DNA of 64,000 nt from Diphasiastrum complanatum (GCA_029204225.1 CM055106.1:47748633-47812632); one strand, 5' to 3'. Counted from the stretch's first letter, positions 45,978 through 57,338 are shown. The notes: generated by a model from the letters alone, not told the origin. Translations and numbers: made by a program.

Positions 45978-46339
45978 GGATCCACGGCCTGAAGTAGTGC
46001 CGGTCCCTCCGTACTCTGCCGGTTCCTTTTTGACCCTATCAGGATCTGGATCCTCCTTGGATTCTGATGGATTTCTCTGATCCTGCCAGATCTGGCTAAA
46101 TCTTGATGGATTTAGCTTGATTTGGCTTGATTTCCTTAGATCTAGCGGTGATGGCTGAGCAGATTAGCCTTTGTAATGTGCCACACCCAATCTGGATCCG
46201 TCTTATTGTGGTGGCCAGTACTTGTGCAACCGGCTACCGTTGATGGGTGTGTCGAAGGGCGTCCCATCAAGTTGTTCTAAGTTCACGGCCCCATGATTAA
46301 GAATCTCCTTGATCCTATAAGGACCTTCGCCCGTGAATT
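45978..46339. other. Remnant between RT and 3' LTR
   Basis: No clear coding sequence. RNase H and integrase should lie here, so this marks the internal deletion. Repeated gatctggat/tgatttgg words are present. Confidence 0.5.
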
Positions 46340-47211
46340 TTAACCAGGTGGTGGTAGATCAACAATGATCCTGATCTTTGATAGATCTGTGGCGATCCCG
46401 TGTCTTGACACTATATGGCCGAGTATCAAGCCATGTGTCACCCAGAATTGACATTTTTCTGGATTCAGGGAGATCTGGTATTCGCGGCATTTTTGTAGCA
46501 TCTTCTCCAAATTGGATAAGTGTTCTGAATCTGGTCCATGCACGCACAGATCGTCCAAAAAAAGTTCCAATTTTTTTTGCAAATAATCTTTGAATGTCGC
46601 CTGCATGACTCGTTGGAAAGAGCTTGGGGCATTACAAAGTCCAAATGGCATTACTTTATAGGCATAAGTTCCCTATTCCGTGGCGAATGTTGTCTTGTGC
46701 TGGTCCTGAGGGGCTATTTTCACCTGGTTGTAGCCGTTGAAGCTGTCCAGAAAACTGTAGGCTTCATCACCAGCTACTCTATCAAGGACACTTGTCGTAA
46801 ATGGTAAAGGAAAATGGTCCTTCTTGGTGAGTGCATTAAGCGCCTTCAGATTCACACAGATACTTATTTTGCCATTCTTCTTGGGTACTATAACTATCGA
46901 CGATACCCATTCTGTGTGCTTGATTTTGTAAATGAAATATGCATCCATAAGTTTCTGCAACTCTTGCTTGATCAGTTCTGTATAATTCGGGTTGCAGCGG
47001 TAGTAACGGCTTACCTTGGGGATAGCTCCGTCCACCAAAGGATGGTGTGTTGGACTATTGTTGGCGGAATGCCCTTTAGATCACTATAGCTCCAGGCAAA
47101 ACAGTCTTTATATTCCACCAACAAGGATCGTAGTCTCTTGAACTGCGTGGCTGTTAACTGCTCTCCCACATGCACTATCCTTTCTTCTTCTCCTGGTTCC
47201 GCAAGATTCAT
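46340..47211 (-). pseudogene. Ty3/gypsy reverse transcriptase
   Basis: From 47211: RIVHVGEQLTATQFKRLRSL, YKDCFAWSYSDLKGIPPT, then IPKVSRYYRCNPNYTELIKQ, VIVPKKNGKISICVNLKAL, SFLDSFNGYNQVKIAPQDQH, MPFGLCNAPSSFQRVM, the active site LFLDDLCVHG and CQFWVTHGLILGHIVSRH. It ends at VDLPPPG. There is a stop near 46672, and a frameshift near 47040 precedes the fingers. The domain is otherwise complete up to the thumb. Confidence 0.88.
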
Positions 47212-48010
47212 CAGCTGTGTTCGTGCAGGTCCCTTGAAGACTTGTTCTGCTGGTGCCTGACTTTGATCAGGTTCTCATTGGGCCTGCGGCATCATGATTA
47301 CCACGTCGTCCAATTTATAATTCTTGAAAGTATCAGACATTTCATGAACTGGAGCTCATCAAGATTTCTCTTTCAGCATATTGATCTTGGCCCGACTGGT
47401 CATTTTTTTATTTTCTGTCACCTGTGTAGAAGATGATGCTGTATTTGAGTCCAACTTGATTGACTTCAAGGAATCTAACACCTTCTTCTTGCTCTTTTTT
47501 GTCATTTTGATGGGTTCATCCTTGTTGTCTTTCTTTGGGACTGCTGTGACATTTGCCTCATGATTGCAAATATCAACGTCTACTGTAGCTATTGCCTCTT
47601 CGGGTAGGTCACTCCATCGGATCACCTGGTTGTAGCGTTGCTTCAATGATTCTTCTTATTCGCAGGTGCTTTGGGTGGTTCGATCCTTGAGACTTTCGCC
47701 ATAGCAGACCTTTGTGGTGGTTGAGCTGGTACCTTCTTGGTTCTGTAATGATCTGGGTCCATGTGGTGTAGGACTTATTCATCAGTTAGCTCAATCTCCT
47801 TATTATAAGTTAGAGCATGTTGCCAAGGGACTAGATCATTGTCCACTAGGTTCTCAATCGGCTCCGCTGACAGCCATGCTAGGTTTATCATATTCACTCC
47901 AAATGTGATTGGTGTGTCCATAGTGTAACATTTGGGTGAAGATGTAGTCGGCTCTGAATCTGATTCATATTGACAGCTAATGCATCCGTCCATCTCATGA
48001 CATCTGTCTC
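47212..48010 (-). pseudogene. Gypsy protease-RT linker of the nested element
   Basis: Several open pieces (47993-47775, 47646-47359) are charged: ITFGVNMINLAWLSAEPIEN, KKSKKKVLDSLKSIKLDSNT and, nearer RT, NYKLDDVVIMMPQ-like sequence at about 47300. Frameshifted, with no enzyme motif. Confidence 0.55.
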
Positions 48011-48533
48011 TTAATGATAGTGACCTCCCTTGGCTGGCCTTGGGCGGTCAAGCGTATGATCTATCGTGGATGACCCGTCATCAACTTTGGGTGCAATAGG
48101 TTTTACCGCCCATGTGGTTGGATCTACCTTTACAGCTTGTTCTCTGTTCTTGAAGGTGAGTTTCCCTGTACTCCAGTTGTGTACTACTTGCGCAGTCCTC
48201 AACCATGGTCTTCCTAGTAAAATACGGTATGCAGATGGAGATTCAGATATATCCATGACCACAAAAGTAATCACATACTGCATGCCTGCTATCTTTACGA
48301 GAATATCAACAACTACACCTTTTGGTTTCACACATGATTGATCTGCTAATTTGATGGCGAATCTGGTTAGCTTTAATCCTTGTAGTCCCCATTTTTTGTA
48401 CAAAGTAGTGGAGATCAGATTGACACCCGATCCTCCATCTACCATTGTTTGATTGACAAAGTGATGTTGTGTTCCTCACTTTCCCATGCTGCTCTGATGT
48501 GGAGGACATTACTTGTTTCATCATAGCCCGCAC
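48011..48533 (-). pseudogene. Ty3/gypsy aspartic protease
   Basis: The 48445-48011 frame starts MVDGGSGVNLISTTLYKKWG. The catalytic Asp is D3 in VDGGSGVN. It continues with AYRILLGRPWLRTAQVVHNW, the usual second half of this protease type. Upstream, another frame (48533-48306) holds the preceding strand. About 145 residues are open. Confidence 0.8.
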
Positions 48534-48584
48534 AATATATGGGCTCAGGCGCTACTGGCTCCTCATCGGCCTTGGCCCATTCAG

Positions 48585-49300
48585 CTAAAAGGCTTTTCGC
48601 TTGTGGTGCAATCCACAGTAGTTCTCCGAGGGGTAAACTAACGTGCTTGACAGCAAGAGTGTGAGCCTTACAGTGCGTGTTTCCTCAGGCTCCACCATGT
48701 AAAAAGGTGGTTCATGTTGGTGCAACCAATCATTCTGATCAGTGCATAGTGGTGAGCCCATTTGCGGATCTCGTTCGACGCCAACTAGAGGTCTTGTGAG
48801 ATTGTTTCGTTCTTGCTCTTTTTCCTCCTCTTGTGCTTTTTGTACCCAGTGTCTTATTTTTTGGTATTGTCTTCTCTCTTCCCTCACATTTGAATATGGC
48901 GTTGAAAAAGGGGGTTGGTCATCCGTGACCGATGGTGGTGGTGAGGGAGCCACTTCCTGCCTCTTCTATGCTCACGTAACAGCTAACACAGGAGCGTAGT
49001 CGTGTCGACCTTTCGATGGCATCCCTGCTGGAATTGCTAATTGTTGTATGGCAATGAGGTTAAGAGGTGCACTGGTTCCAGGTTAAAATGGACAATTTTT
49101 GAAACAATGTCCATAACCGCAATCCTGGCAGGAGGTTGTATATTGTCCTTTGTAGGGACATTCTGCAATTCTGTGTCCCTTGCCGCACCCGTAGCAGCCG
49201 TAATTTCTTCCACCTTGACGTTGAGTTTGAGCTGCATAGGCGAAAACATATTCATTTATGACAGGATCCATAAATAATTCATCTGGTCTGTACCACTACT
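48585..49300 (-). pseudogene. Nested gypsy gag zinc knuckle and Pro-rich linker
   Basis: 49271-49083 reads CYGCGKGHRIAECP (a CCHC-like knuckle) followed by CQDCGYGHCFKNCP. 48953-48585 reads SPPPSVTDDQPPFSTPY, YQKIRHWVQKAQEEEKEQER and a tail of about 50 residues. Stops near 49080 and 48965 separate the pieces. Zinc knuckles bind the element RNA. Confidence 0.75.
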
Positions 49301-49738
49301 GCTGCTCAGGTTGAGGTGACATTTGCAATTCTTGTTCTGCTGCTGTTAGGTTTACACGAGCTACTTGTTGATTGGCTGACCCTGGTGGAGCAGGTAAGGC
49401 CATGCATTGTGGTTGATTGGGTGCGCCGTACCTTGGTGCCGCATTAGGTGCCCCTTGATGATAAGGATAAGAAGTGTGATAAGGACTTCTCTTCTATTGA
49501 ACAGCCATGGGGTTAAACGGACAAAATGCCGTATCGTGCGATGTTGCATGCACATATGGCAGAATCTATGTGTCAGTCTCAGATTTTGCTTTAGGACTAG
49601 ACACTTGTCCGTTGTATGGTTTTGCGTGCATACTGAACACCATACATTTTCTCGTCGAGGATACTGTAGCTGGGTTGGTTTTGGTTGATGTGGAGTTACT
49701 GCTACAGTTCCTTGTAAGGCCTTCAGTTTCTGGTCAAA
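49301..49738 (-). pseudogene. Nested gypsy gag, middle part
   Basis: Frames on the - strand show a first zinc-like motif, WCSVCTQNHTTDKC (about 49655-49610), then CHMCMQHRTIRH. Both are broken by frameshifts. Confidence 0.55.
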
Positions 49739-50449
49739 CTACGCCGTAAGTTGCTCCATCTGCTGGTTGTGTAATTTTGTCATTTGCTCCAACAACAGTT
49801 CTGTGGATACAGTGGATGCGTTTGATGATGATGATGCAATCGAGGGAGTAGGAGTGTGGGTGGAAGGATATTCGTCGTCAGATCCCTCATCATCTTCCCT
49901 GATGACATCTTCCATAGCTTCTTGCAGAGTAGCGTACTGATCCCGTCTTTTCAGTTCTCTTCTGATGCTTTGTGGTAATTCGGCTAGGAACCACATGATC
50001 ATCGCATGATCGGGAGTCAGGGCTGCACTGCACTTGGATCGTAGATGTTTGACCCATTCAATATAGTCCCAGACCCTTTCTCGTTTTCTCATCTTGACTT
50101 TGCTTAGCAGGAGAAACAGGTCTTCCAGGAACTTTCTTGGTTTAAAGTGCATAATGAGAGCCACTTTAACCGCTTCCTAGGTGGATTTCTCTTCCTCTAA
50201 CAGGTTGAAAAACCAATTCTGAGCCACTGTGAGTAAGGATATAGGGAATAGCTTCTCTGCAGGTGTCCGTTCGCTGTAGATTTCACAAGCATGCTCATAG
50301 ATCTGGAGGAATCGGATGGAATCTGAGGATCTATCGTATTTTGGTATCTCCATCCATGGTGCTCTCTGAACTGCATGCAAGGGTACGACAGGTACGGGTT
50401 GGCCCATTGGATCCATTGGTGCTAGTTCCGGTTCTGTCTCTTGTTGCAC
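49739..50449 (-). pseudogene. Nested gypsy gag, capsid region
   Basis: 50449-50177 reads VPLHAVQRAPWMEIPKYDRS, FLQIYEHACEIYSERTPAEK and LLTVAQNWFFNLLEEEKST, then a stop. 50164-49739 continues KVALIMHFKPRKFLEDLFLL, RERVWDYIEWVKHLRSKC and WFLAELPQSIRRELKRRDQY. This is the retrotransposon gag capsid fold. A single TAG at about 50177 interrupts an otherwise continuous frame. Confidence 0.85.
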
Positions 50450-51816
50450 AGCTGCTAATCTGGGAAGTTGTGGTGTCTGATTTGCTATCCTTTGCGCTAT
50501 TGATCATCTCGATCTCAGATTCATCCGATGGTGGGTTCCAAAGTGATTGGATCTTGCTTATACAATAGGATGCATTCTGGATCTTCAAGGATCTGATCAA
50601 TCTGATCGACCGGAATGAATTTTAGGCCTTTTGTGATGGTTTTTCCTTGATAACTTTTTACTCCTTGCACTGATTGACTTGAGATTTTGACAGTAGCTGG
50701 ATCTGATGCAGATCTTTCCACTGATCTGGTCTGCGAGGGTTATCTTGTGTGAGGGTTGACTGTGCAAGGGTTTTTTAGTTGTTTTGCAGGTAAAAAACTT
50801 GATATCTTTCAGATCTTTTGGAAGTAACTCTCACAAGCTTCACAGTAGCTGGATCTGGGTCAGATCTCACTATAGAATTCTTTGCAAGAGTTAAACCTCA
50901 CAAGAAGTAAAAATTTCACTGTCTACGAGGGTTCAAAATCACTTTTTGTGCCTGATCTTCACCAGATCTTCATACTAACTCTCGCAGGCTTCATCACTGA
51001 TGTAAATTGACATTCTGATACGATTGAGAGAGTCTGCGAGAGTTCTTACTGGAAGAATTTGCTAGATCTTCACTTTTTAGTGATTTTTCTGCACTTAGAT
51101 CCAATTTTCTACTCACTGGAATCAAACTAACTCTCGCAAGCTCTTCTGTGTCCTAGTCTCACTGAGATGGAACTTTAAAATCCTCTGCGAGAGTTCTTGA
51201 TCACTGGAACTGAAAATTTCACTGCCTGCGAGGGTTCATTGGTACTTTCCCGTCTTTTTTTCACTAGGAACTCTCGCACAGGCACTTAATCATCAAACTA
51301 ACTCTCGTAAGTTTCTTTGTGTCCTGTTCTTACTAAGATGGAACTTCAGAGGGCTCTGCAGGAGTTCTTATGAAGATTTGAATTTTTTTGGATTTTTTCA
51401 AGGGTTTTTTGAATTTTTTATGATTTTTCTCTGATTTTTACAATCTGCTTGAAACTAACTCTTGAAGGCTTCTATGCAGGTCTGGGACAGTACCCTAGAG
51501 CTGCTGCCAATCATGGAAGGCTTAATTCCCACTGATTATAGAGATATAAAATTCTGATGAGTTTTTTTGGCTCTTTTCCTTCCAAAATACAGATTGGTGT
51601 GTTTTTTGAGTTTTTTGGATGATTGGTTTGGGTTTAGGGCCTTTAGAGGTTGTTCAGGGCCTCCTCTACCCTCTCACACCTCCTCCGCTATTTGTGAACA
51701 GTCCAAATACAAAAAAAATAGAGAAAACTAACTCTAAACTCCCAAAAATCTACCTAAACTACTCTAAAAAACAAGAAAATAGCTAAAATGCAACTAAACT
51801 AGCTAGTGGAAACCTA
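50450..51816 (-). other. Leader of the nested gypsy with gag start
   Basis: 50721-50450 may hold the first gag residues in mixed frames (IPVDQIDQILEDPECILLY). From 50800 to 51480 the DNA is an irregular array of aactctcgcaagctt-like and tgcgagagtt-like words in both orientations. The rest to the PBS is AT-rich. Confidence 0.55.
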
Positions 51817-51834
51817 TTGCCGGCAAGGGCGCCA
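51817..51834 (-). other. Primer binding site, TGGCGCC type
   Basis: On the - strand this is TGGCGCCCTTGCCGGCAA, one base from the 5' LTR end. TGGCGCC-type sites are common in plant gypsy elements. Confidence 0.9.
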
Positions 51835-51835
51835 C

Positions 51836-52655
51836 TGTAGTGTCGTGGATCTTTCGTAGTATAGCCCTTCCACATGTCAGCAAAGGTTAGATCACTAGAT
51901 AGGTGCCTAACTATGCATAGATGCTACTTTTAGTTAATTTCCTACTTTCTCCCTTAACTCTACTCACCACTATACTACTCTTTAACTCTACTCCTCTACA
52001 CTAACATTCATCATAGTTTTGGTTGAAGGGAAGGGATGGAAAAGAAGAGGTCGAGAAGAAAAGAGAAAGAGAGAGAAAGAGAGTGAGGGTGGAGGTTAGC
52101 TCAAATGCTCCTTATGCTTGCTAATGGAAAAACATTCACTATGACAAACAATAAAACATGGAAATAGAAAGCAATAGAAAACACAACCAAGAGCAATAGC
52201 AAGTAGTGAATAGCAAATGAGGATGCTTCTCTTCCAAAAATGGTAGAGTTTTCTCTTTCTCATTAAGCATGGAAATAGTGTACAAATGGTGCCTTTTTAT
52301 AAAATGGGGAAGGCCCTTGCCCCTCGATCTTATTGGCTGATATTCACAATGATCCTAACCATTTATCTTGGACCCAACTTGATCCAAGCGTCCACAAAAA
52401 GTACATTAGAAATCACAAGATTCATATGAGTCCCAATTTGGACCCAACTCTAAAAAGTGATCTCTAAGTTTAAAAAATGACATTGGGCCTCTACATCTAT
52501 TTTAATTACAAGGCCCTAGTCAAGTTTATTTTATTTACAATTTCAATTGCGTGCTCATTGGGCCATGGGCTTATACACGCAGGATGCCATGCCCTCGCAA
52601 CACATTTTATTGGAGGATTTTATTTATTTACACTTTGTTGGGAATACCCCCAACA
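51836..52655 (-). repeat. 5' LTR of the nested gypsy
   Basis: 820 bases, with TGTTGGGGG start and ACTACA end on the - strand. Followed by the PBS. Confidence 0.92.
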
Positions 52656-53289
52656 AGTAGCCTTTTGGTTGGATCGGGACACTATCCCATTCATCATATG
52701 TTGTAGATGAGCAATCATCGTATACCTTGGCTGGCTTGACATGGCCTGCTGAGTCAACCGTGACTCGTTTCTCGTGGTTGCCAAAGGTAATTTTACTATG
52801 TTTCCAATCTTGGACAACACCTGCGATCTGGAGCCAGGGTGTACCAAGAAGGAGTTTATATGTATTAGCCTCTTCTGGTAGGTCTAAGATGACACAATCG
52901 ATAACAAACTTGACACCTGCTATCCGAACTTTTATATTTGATAAATGACTAGCAGGGTTGGTAACTTGTTGATCAGCCATGCAAAGTTTATATCATGGTT
53001 GATCGAGGGTATGGAAGCCTCATGACTTTGCCAATGACAAAGCCATTATACTAACGCCTGATCTGCTATCGAGGATAGTAGATACTGTGGGATAATCTTT
53101 ATAGGACAAGGGTAGTGTGATGTTATTCCCCTTAGCAACACCTATATTCATCAGATTCATAGGAATTTGAGGAATTTTGGGAATGTCTTCTGGTTTTCGC
53201 TGTTCATCAGGAATAGGAGGCAGCTGAAAACTACGATGGATATAGCGTTGAAGTTCGGTGAAGGATTTGATTGCACTATGGAACGACAT
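52656..53289 (-). pseudogene. Large gypsy aspartic protease region, interrupted
   Basis: 53289-53020 ends with YKDYPTVSTILDSRSGVSIM, where a DxG-type active site reads DSRSGV. The second part (52980-52656) has KFVIDCVILDLPEEANTYKL and LLGTPWLQIAGVVQDWKHSK. The reading stays open up to the insertion point of the nested element and resumes in frame at 45184. A frameshift lies near 52985-53020. Confidence 0.75.
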
Positions 53290-53523
53290 AGTGAGTTGAG
53301 CTTGCAGGAGGTCAGAAAATACTTCAAGTCCCTGTAGGGATTGCTCCTTTTTGGGGATATGAGCTGATGACAGACTTTCCGTATGTTCTTTCTCTCACAA
53401 AAATTCATCTTAAAATTCATTGTATTGTCTTTGTTCGACTTTTGGGTCCGGGTAGTCTTTTGGTAATGTGGAAGCCGTCAAATGGCTTCCATGTGGGTCA
53501 GCTGATTTTTGATGGTTTTGCTG
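53290..53523 (-). other. Gag-protease junction of the large gypsy
   Basis: Charged linker pieces in mixed frames. No motif. Confidence 0.4.
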
Positions 53524-54513
53524 CTATTCTTGTTGTTGGCGTTGTGCTCTAGTAAGAACTTTAATAGGTTCGGATTTGTTATGACGTGCTGGAAGGATCC
53601 TGTTAGGTTGTTTAGGACAGTCTTTGAAGCTCTTTTTGCGAACACACTTGGGACATTTCTCATGGTATTGGTTTTTTACTTTACAGTTAGCCATGAAATG
53701 TCCAGTTTCATCACAAATAAAGTAGCGGTTGCTCATAGGTCTCGTGGCGATAGCGTAACCATCTTGGATGGCTAGCTGTGTTGGGTTTTCAGGTGGTGTG
53801 GAATACCCAGCTTGTTTGCATGAGCATGAGTTGTCGGCTTGATAATGGTGATGACTAGATGATGGAATTGTTGTATCATTGTGATATGATTGATCGTAGG
53901 AGTTTTCTACCAGATGTGCTTGGGCAGATTCTCGAGGATGTCTATGTTTTTGTGCTCCTAGATCTTGTTGTCCTCTTGGTGGTGGTCCTAAGAGCGCCAG
54001 TTGTGGTTGAGGGTCATGTCTAGGTTGTCTGGGCAACTCTTGTATATGGACCTGGTTGTTTCGTGGTTGATAAGTTGTGTGGTGGTGCTGTGAAACAAAT
54101 GGTTGTCTAGGAGGTTGATAATGTCCTCCTGACTGGTTGTGAGACTGGTTCCTCGGGTCATAATAACAATAAAAAGAGGTATGGCCCATAAAGTCGTAGA
54201 TTTCACATTTGATCAAGGAAGTATCTGGGATCGATTGGTATGAAGGGCACTCATTGCCAGTGTGTGCACCTCGGCAGTGAGGGCACCACATGTTTTCTCG
54301 TGTATGGTGGATTTGGCCAGTGGGTAACTGACCCGGCATCGAACTCTGGACAGACTTAAGAGTGTTTAGGAACTCTTTGGTGAGACTCCATCTGTGTCTT
54401 CCATAATTGCTCTCGAGTATCATCGTTTGGGCGAGCTTCTTGGACAACATGATGTGCTCTTCGTTCTTGTGGTTCATCAACATCTGAGCCCTCGTCTTCT
54501 TCCCAAATGGCAT
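53524..54513 (-). pseudogene. Large gypsy gag, zinc-knuckle half (329 aa open)
   Basis: Open for 329 residues. It has MWCPHCRGAHTGNECP near residue 86 and a second knuckle, YFICDETGHFMANCKVKNQY, near residue 254, followed by CPKCVRKKSFKDCPKQPNR. Between them is a Gln/His/Pro-rich linker (PRQPRHDPQPQLALLGPP). It is the nucleocapsid-like half of gag and overlaps the capsid half, which is in another frame, at 54356-54513. Confidence 0.8.
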
Positions 54514-55233
54514 CAGACATGGCTTGTTTCAATGATGTATATTCATCATTGGAACAAAGTTCACATCTTATCAATCGTGGGAGTCCAACGAGGAACCAAA
54601 TGATGAGCATGGATTCGGTGGGTTGCTCTTGTACATGACTTTTTAATCGTTTAAATTGTTTAATATAGTCACGTACTTTTTCGTCTTTTGTCATTTTAAT
54701 ATTACTTAGTTTGACAAAAGGACTTTCTATCAAGCAAAATGGCTTGAAGTGTTTGATAAAGGCCTCCTTCAAGAGTGACCAGTCACGTTTATCTTCACGA
54801 TCAAGGCTAAAAACCATTCTCGTGCTCGATCGATCATGGTCATCGAGAACAGTTGAATCATGGCGTCTGGTGATGTTTCGCCATAGACATCACATGCATT
54901 CTCAAAGACTTAAAGAAATATTTGAGGATTAGTGTTGCCATTGTACTTAGGTAAGTCGAGCTTTGGGGTCCTTTTTCCAGTACGTGGAACATTATTTGCG
55001 AAAGCTCCGTTTAAGTGAGCTCTTGCATGTGAGGATTCGGCAGCATGAAATTGTGGTCGTTCGTATGGAGCTTCATAACACATAGGTTCCCATCTATAGA
55101 ATGGGTTCGTGGATGGCTCTTGGGCTTGAGATTTCATTCGAGAATATCTATTAAATCGAGCTTGTTCGGTGGATGGGGAAACCATCTTTGGTGGATAGTC
55201 CTCCGTAGAATTCGGATCATAAGGGCAATCCAT
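54356..55233 (-). pseudogene. Large gypsy gag, N-terminal and capsid half
   Basis: 55233-54910 reads MDCPYDPNSTEDYPPKMVSP, PKLDLPKYNGNTNPQIFL and then a TAA where Gln is expected. The frame continues as VFENACDVYGETSPDAM. 54817-54356 gives DWSLLKEAFIKHFKPFC, KVRDYIKQFKRLKSHVQEQP and WFLVGLPRLIRCELCSNDEY. This is the typical gypsy gag capsid. A frameshift near 54400-54500 leads to the zinc-knuckle frame. Confidence 0.85.
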
Positions 55234-56155
55234 GACAGTGTGTAGAGTGTCATAGGATTGTGTAAATATGCACTTGGACTCTGGTTACAGTGGTACGGGT
55301 GTTGGAATGCGGCTGCTACGGATCCACGGTTGATGCGAGTGTAATGTGACTAATGGCAGTAGATATGGGTAAGGTGGTGGAACGATAGAATGTGGTGGTA
55401 GCGGTGCAACACGGGTTGTGGCGGTCCGTTGCGGGGCTTTTTTTTTTTTTTTTTTTTTTGCGGTCGGTTGCGGTTAGTGGCGGTCTCAATGGCTTGTGGC
55501 TGTAGCAATGGCTGGGTGCGGCATCAACGTTGTTGTGCGAAATGTGGGAAAGGGTGGTCGATTGGTGGTTGGAGGTGAGGAAGGGGTCGTAGGCTGTATG
55601 ATTGCGGTCTGCTGTGGTCAGGGGCGACCGAGGGTAGACGTAGGGCCATGGGATTGCGGCTTGTTGCGGTTTGTGGTGCTTGAATGTAGTTGTAGGGTCG
55701 TAGGATTGCGGTTTGCTGCAGTTAGTGGCGGTCGGTTTGTGGGCTGTACGTTTGTAACGGATTGCGGCCCAGACCGTTTGCAATGGATTGCGATCCTGAC
55801 AAATTGCGATGAATTGCGATTGGCTGCGATGGAATGGATGTATGGGGCTGTTACGGGTGATGGAATGACATAATTGGGTTGCTGTGAGTAGGGGTCGAAA
55901 CGGTCAGTGGGATAGCTGGAATTGGATGCTATCGTTGTGAAGCATGGAAGGTGGAAAGAGTGCGATCATGATGGTGTAATTGTGGAGGAGGTGTGAGTGC
56001 ATTTGGAAGACAAGCAGACTACGGTTGAGTGCGTGTAGGATAGTGTATAGAAGTGGCGAATGAACACGGTATATTTTGGGTCGCAATGATGCAAAGAGTG
56101 AAATAATGGGTGTGCTGGTGAGTGATAATCTTTTGTCGAAGGAATTCTAGATGAC
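55234..56155. other. TTGCGG-rich leader-like DNA
   Basis: 55260-55850 is full of ttgcggt, gtggcggtc and gattgcgat words on the + strand. It lies just upstream (- strand) of gag, so it may be that element's leader. No LTR could be recognised. No gene. Confidence 0.45.
55438..55459. repeat. Poly-T run of 22 bases
   Basis: Homopolymer inside the TTGCGG-rich region. Confidence 0.9.
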
Positions 56156-56515
56156 CTGTGCACTACCTTCTAGGGATCGAGATAAATAGAGACAGAGCAA
56201 GAAGAAGTATCACACTAAGTCAAAAAAGGTATCTAACCAATGTACTCTACAGGTATGGCATGGAAAACTGCAAGTCAATAGACTCGCCTATGGACCCAAG
56301 ATTCAAACTGTCAAAGGATATGTGCCCGAAGACTGATGCAGAAAAGAAAGAGATGTGCAAATACCCCTATCAGTCGATAGTCAGATCGATCATGTATGTT
56401 GTGGTCTACACCAAACCTAATCTAGCATTTACAATCAACACATTGTTACAGTTTATGTTAAATTCCGGCCTACCTCACTAGAAGGCTCTACTTAGAGTAC
56501 TAAGATACATTCAAG
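56156..56515 (+). pseudogene. Ty1/copia RT fragment
   Basis: Reads MHYLLGIEINRDRARRSITL, YGMENCKSIDSPMDPRFKLS, YPYQSIVRSIMYVVVYTKPN and, past a stop, KALLRVLRYIQAT. It is the end of RT in a copia pol, with no flanking LTR. At about 56515 it meets the - strand gag of another copia copy. Confidence 0.85.
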
Positions 56516-57338
56516 CCACGCGACGGAAGGGCCGACTCCTCGGCCCTTTTGCCCGGGGAAGGATGTTGCGCCCTGTCTTTGGTAAAGAGAGCTTACCGTC
56601 AATGTTGAGAGATAGTCTCTCCATTTTCAAGAGTTTATACTCTTGTCTTGATTCTTCAGAAATGAGCACACTTTGGAGTGCTTCCAGACTTGGTAGCTCC
56701 TCCTTAATGACATAACTCTGAACAAGGTTGTCATATTCCTCCTTTAACCCATTAAGTATGACTTGAACAAGTTCATTTTGGTTGATGGAGTCTCCTATGC
56801 ATGACAATTCTCTATGGAGGTCTTTAACTCTCATTACATAAACTGAAGCACATTCATCACTTCTCTGTACACTTTGAAAAATTTGGTTTCTTAGTGTTAG
56901 AAGTCTAGAAGTATTTTTTGCCTCATAGATAGACTTGAGAGTATCCCAAGCATCTTTGGCATTAGTACAAGCACCAATTTCTCTTAAGATGTCATTTGAG
57001 ACATTCATCTTAATATAATGTAGAGCCATCCTGGCTCTCTTTTTGTACTTTGGAATTTCTTGAGAAATTTGTGGTTCTTCTTCAATGCCAAGTACAATAT
57101 CCATTACATCTTGTAGTATTAAGACAGATTCCATTCTAACCTTCCAAATTGAATAATTGGAGGTTGACAATCTTTCACTTGCTTCTAATAGAAAGACACC
57201 CATTGAAGTCATAAAGAATGATGGAAATAAAAAAAGATGGATGAAAGAATTGCTTTTCTTCTCACTATAGGAACCAATCAAGGTTACAGAACCAAATCCT
57301 ATGTAAGACTTAGCAAAAAACTGTGAGATAGATCTCAC
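56511..57338 (-). CDS. Ty1/copia gag (275 aa open)
   Basis: The probable start is at about 57210 (MTSMGVFLLEASERL). It has LSTSNYSIWKVRMESVLILQ, MNVSNDILREIGACTNAKDA, SIYEAKNTSRLLTLRNQIFQ and LNGLKEEYDNLVQSYVIKEE. This is the UBN2/gag-polypeptide pattern of copia capsids. It ends in a short basic tail just as the reading runs into the opposite-strand RT scrap, so the zinc knuckle and all of pol are missing. The open frame suggests a fairly young copy. Confidence 0.88.
   Translation of the reverse strand: MRSISQFFAKSYIGFGSVTLIGSYSEKKSNSFIHLFLFPSFFMTSMGVFLLEASERLSTSNYSIWKVRMESVLILQDVMDIVLGIEEEPQISQEIPKYKKRARMALHYIKMNVSNDILREIGACTNAKDAWDTLKSIYEAKNTSRLLTLRNQIFQSVQRSDECASVYVMRVKDLHRELSCIGDSINQNELVQVILNGLKEEYDNLVQSYVIKEELPSLEALQSVLISEESRQEYKLLKMERLSLNIDGKLSLPKTGRNILPRAKGPRSRPFRRVA

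Larger units (their letters stand above)
45185..52655 (-). mobile_element. Nested Ty3/gypsy element with both LTRs, PBS and target duplication
   Basis: The LTRs 52655-51836 and 45977-45185 begin TGTTGGGGG on the - strand. Flanks are agtgg (45180-45184) and agtag (52656-52660), a five-base duplication with one change. Inside are PBS, leader, gag, protease and RT. RNase H and integrase are missing between RT (ending about 46340) and the 3' LTR. It is inserted in the protease-linker of the large gypsy. Confidence 0.9.
39290..55233 (-). mobile_element. Large Ty3/gypsy element with nested insertions
   Basis: On the - strand: gag (55233-53524), protease (53289-52656 and 45184-44915), linker (44537-43838), RT (43838-43403), extra ORF (43402-40430) and 3' LTR. 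RNase H and integrase are missing between RT and the extra ORF. A complete gypsy (45185-52655) and an inverted-repeat element (44538-44914) sit inside it. The 5' LTR was not identified. Confidence 0.75.

Noticed and set aside
45880..46080. 66-aa ORF GHGLIHAGCHALATHFIGGF
   Set aside because: Falls in the LTR of the nested gypsy and recurs at 52477-52710.
55316..55873. Two long opposing ORFs (155 and 125 aa)
   Set aside because: They come from the TTGCGG-rich low-complexity DNA and the poly-T run. No domain is visible.
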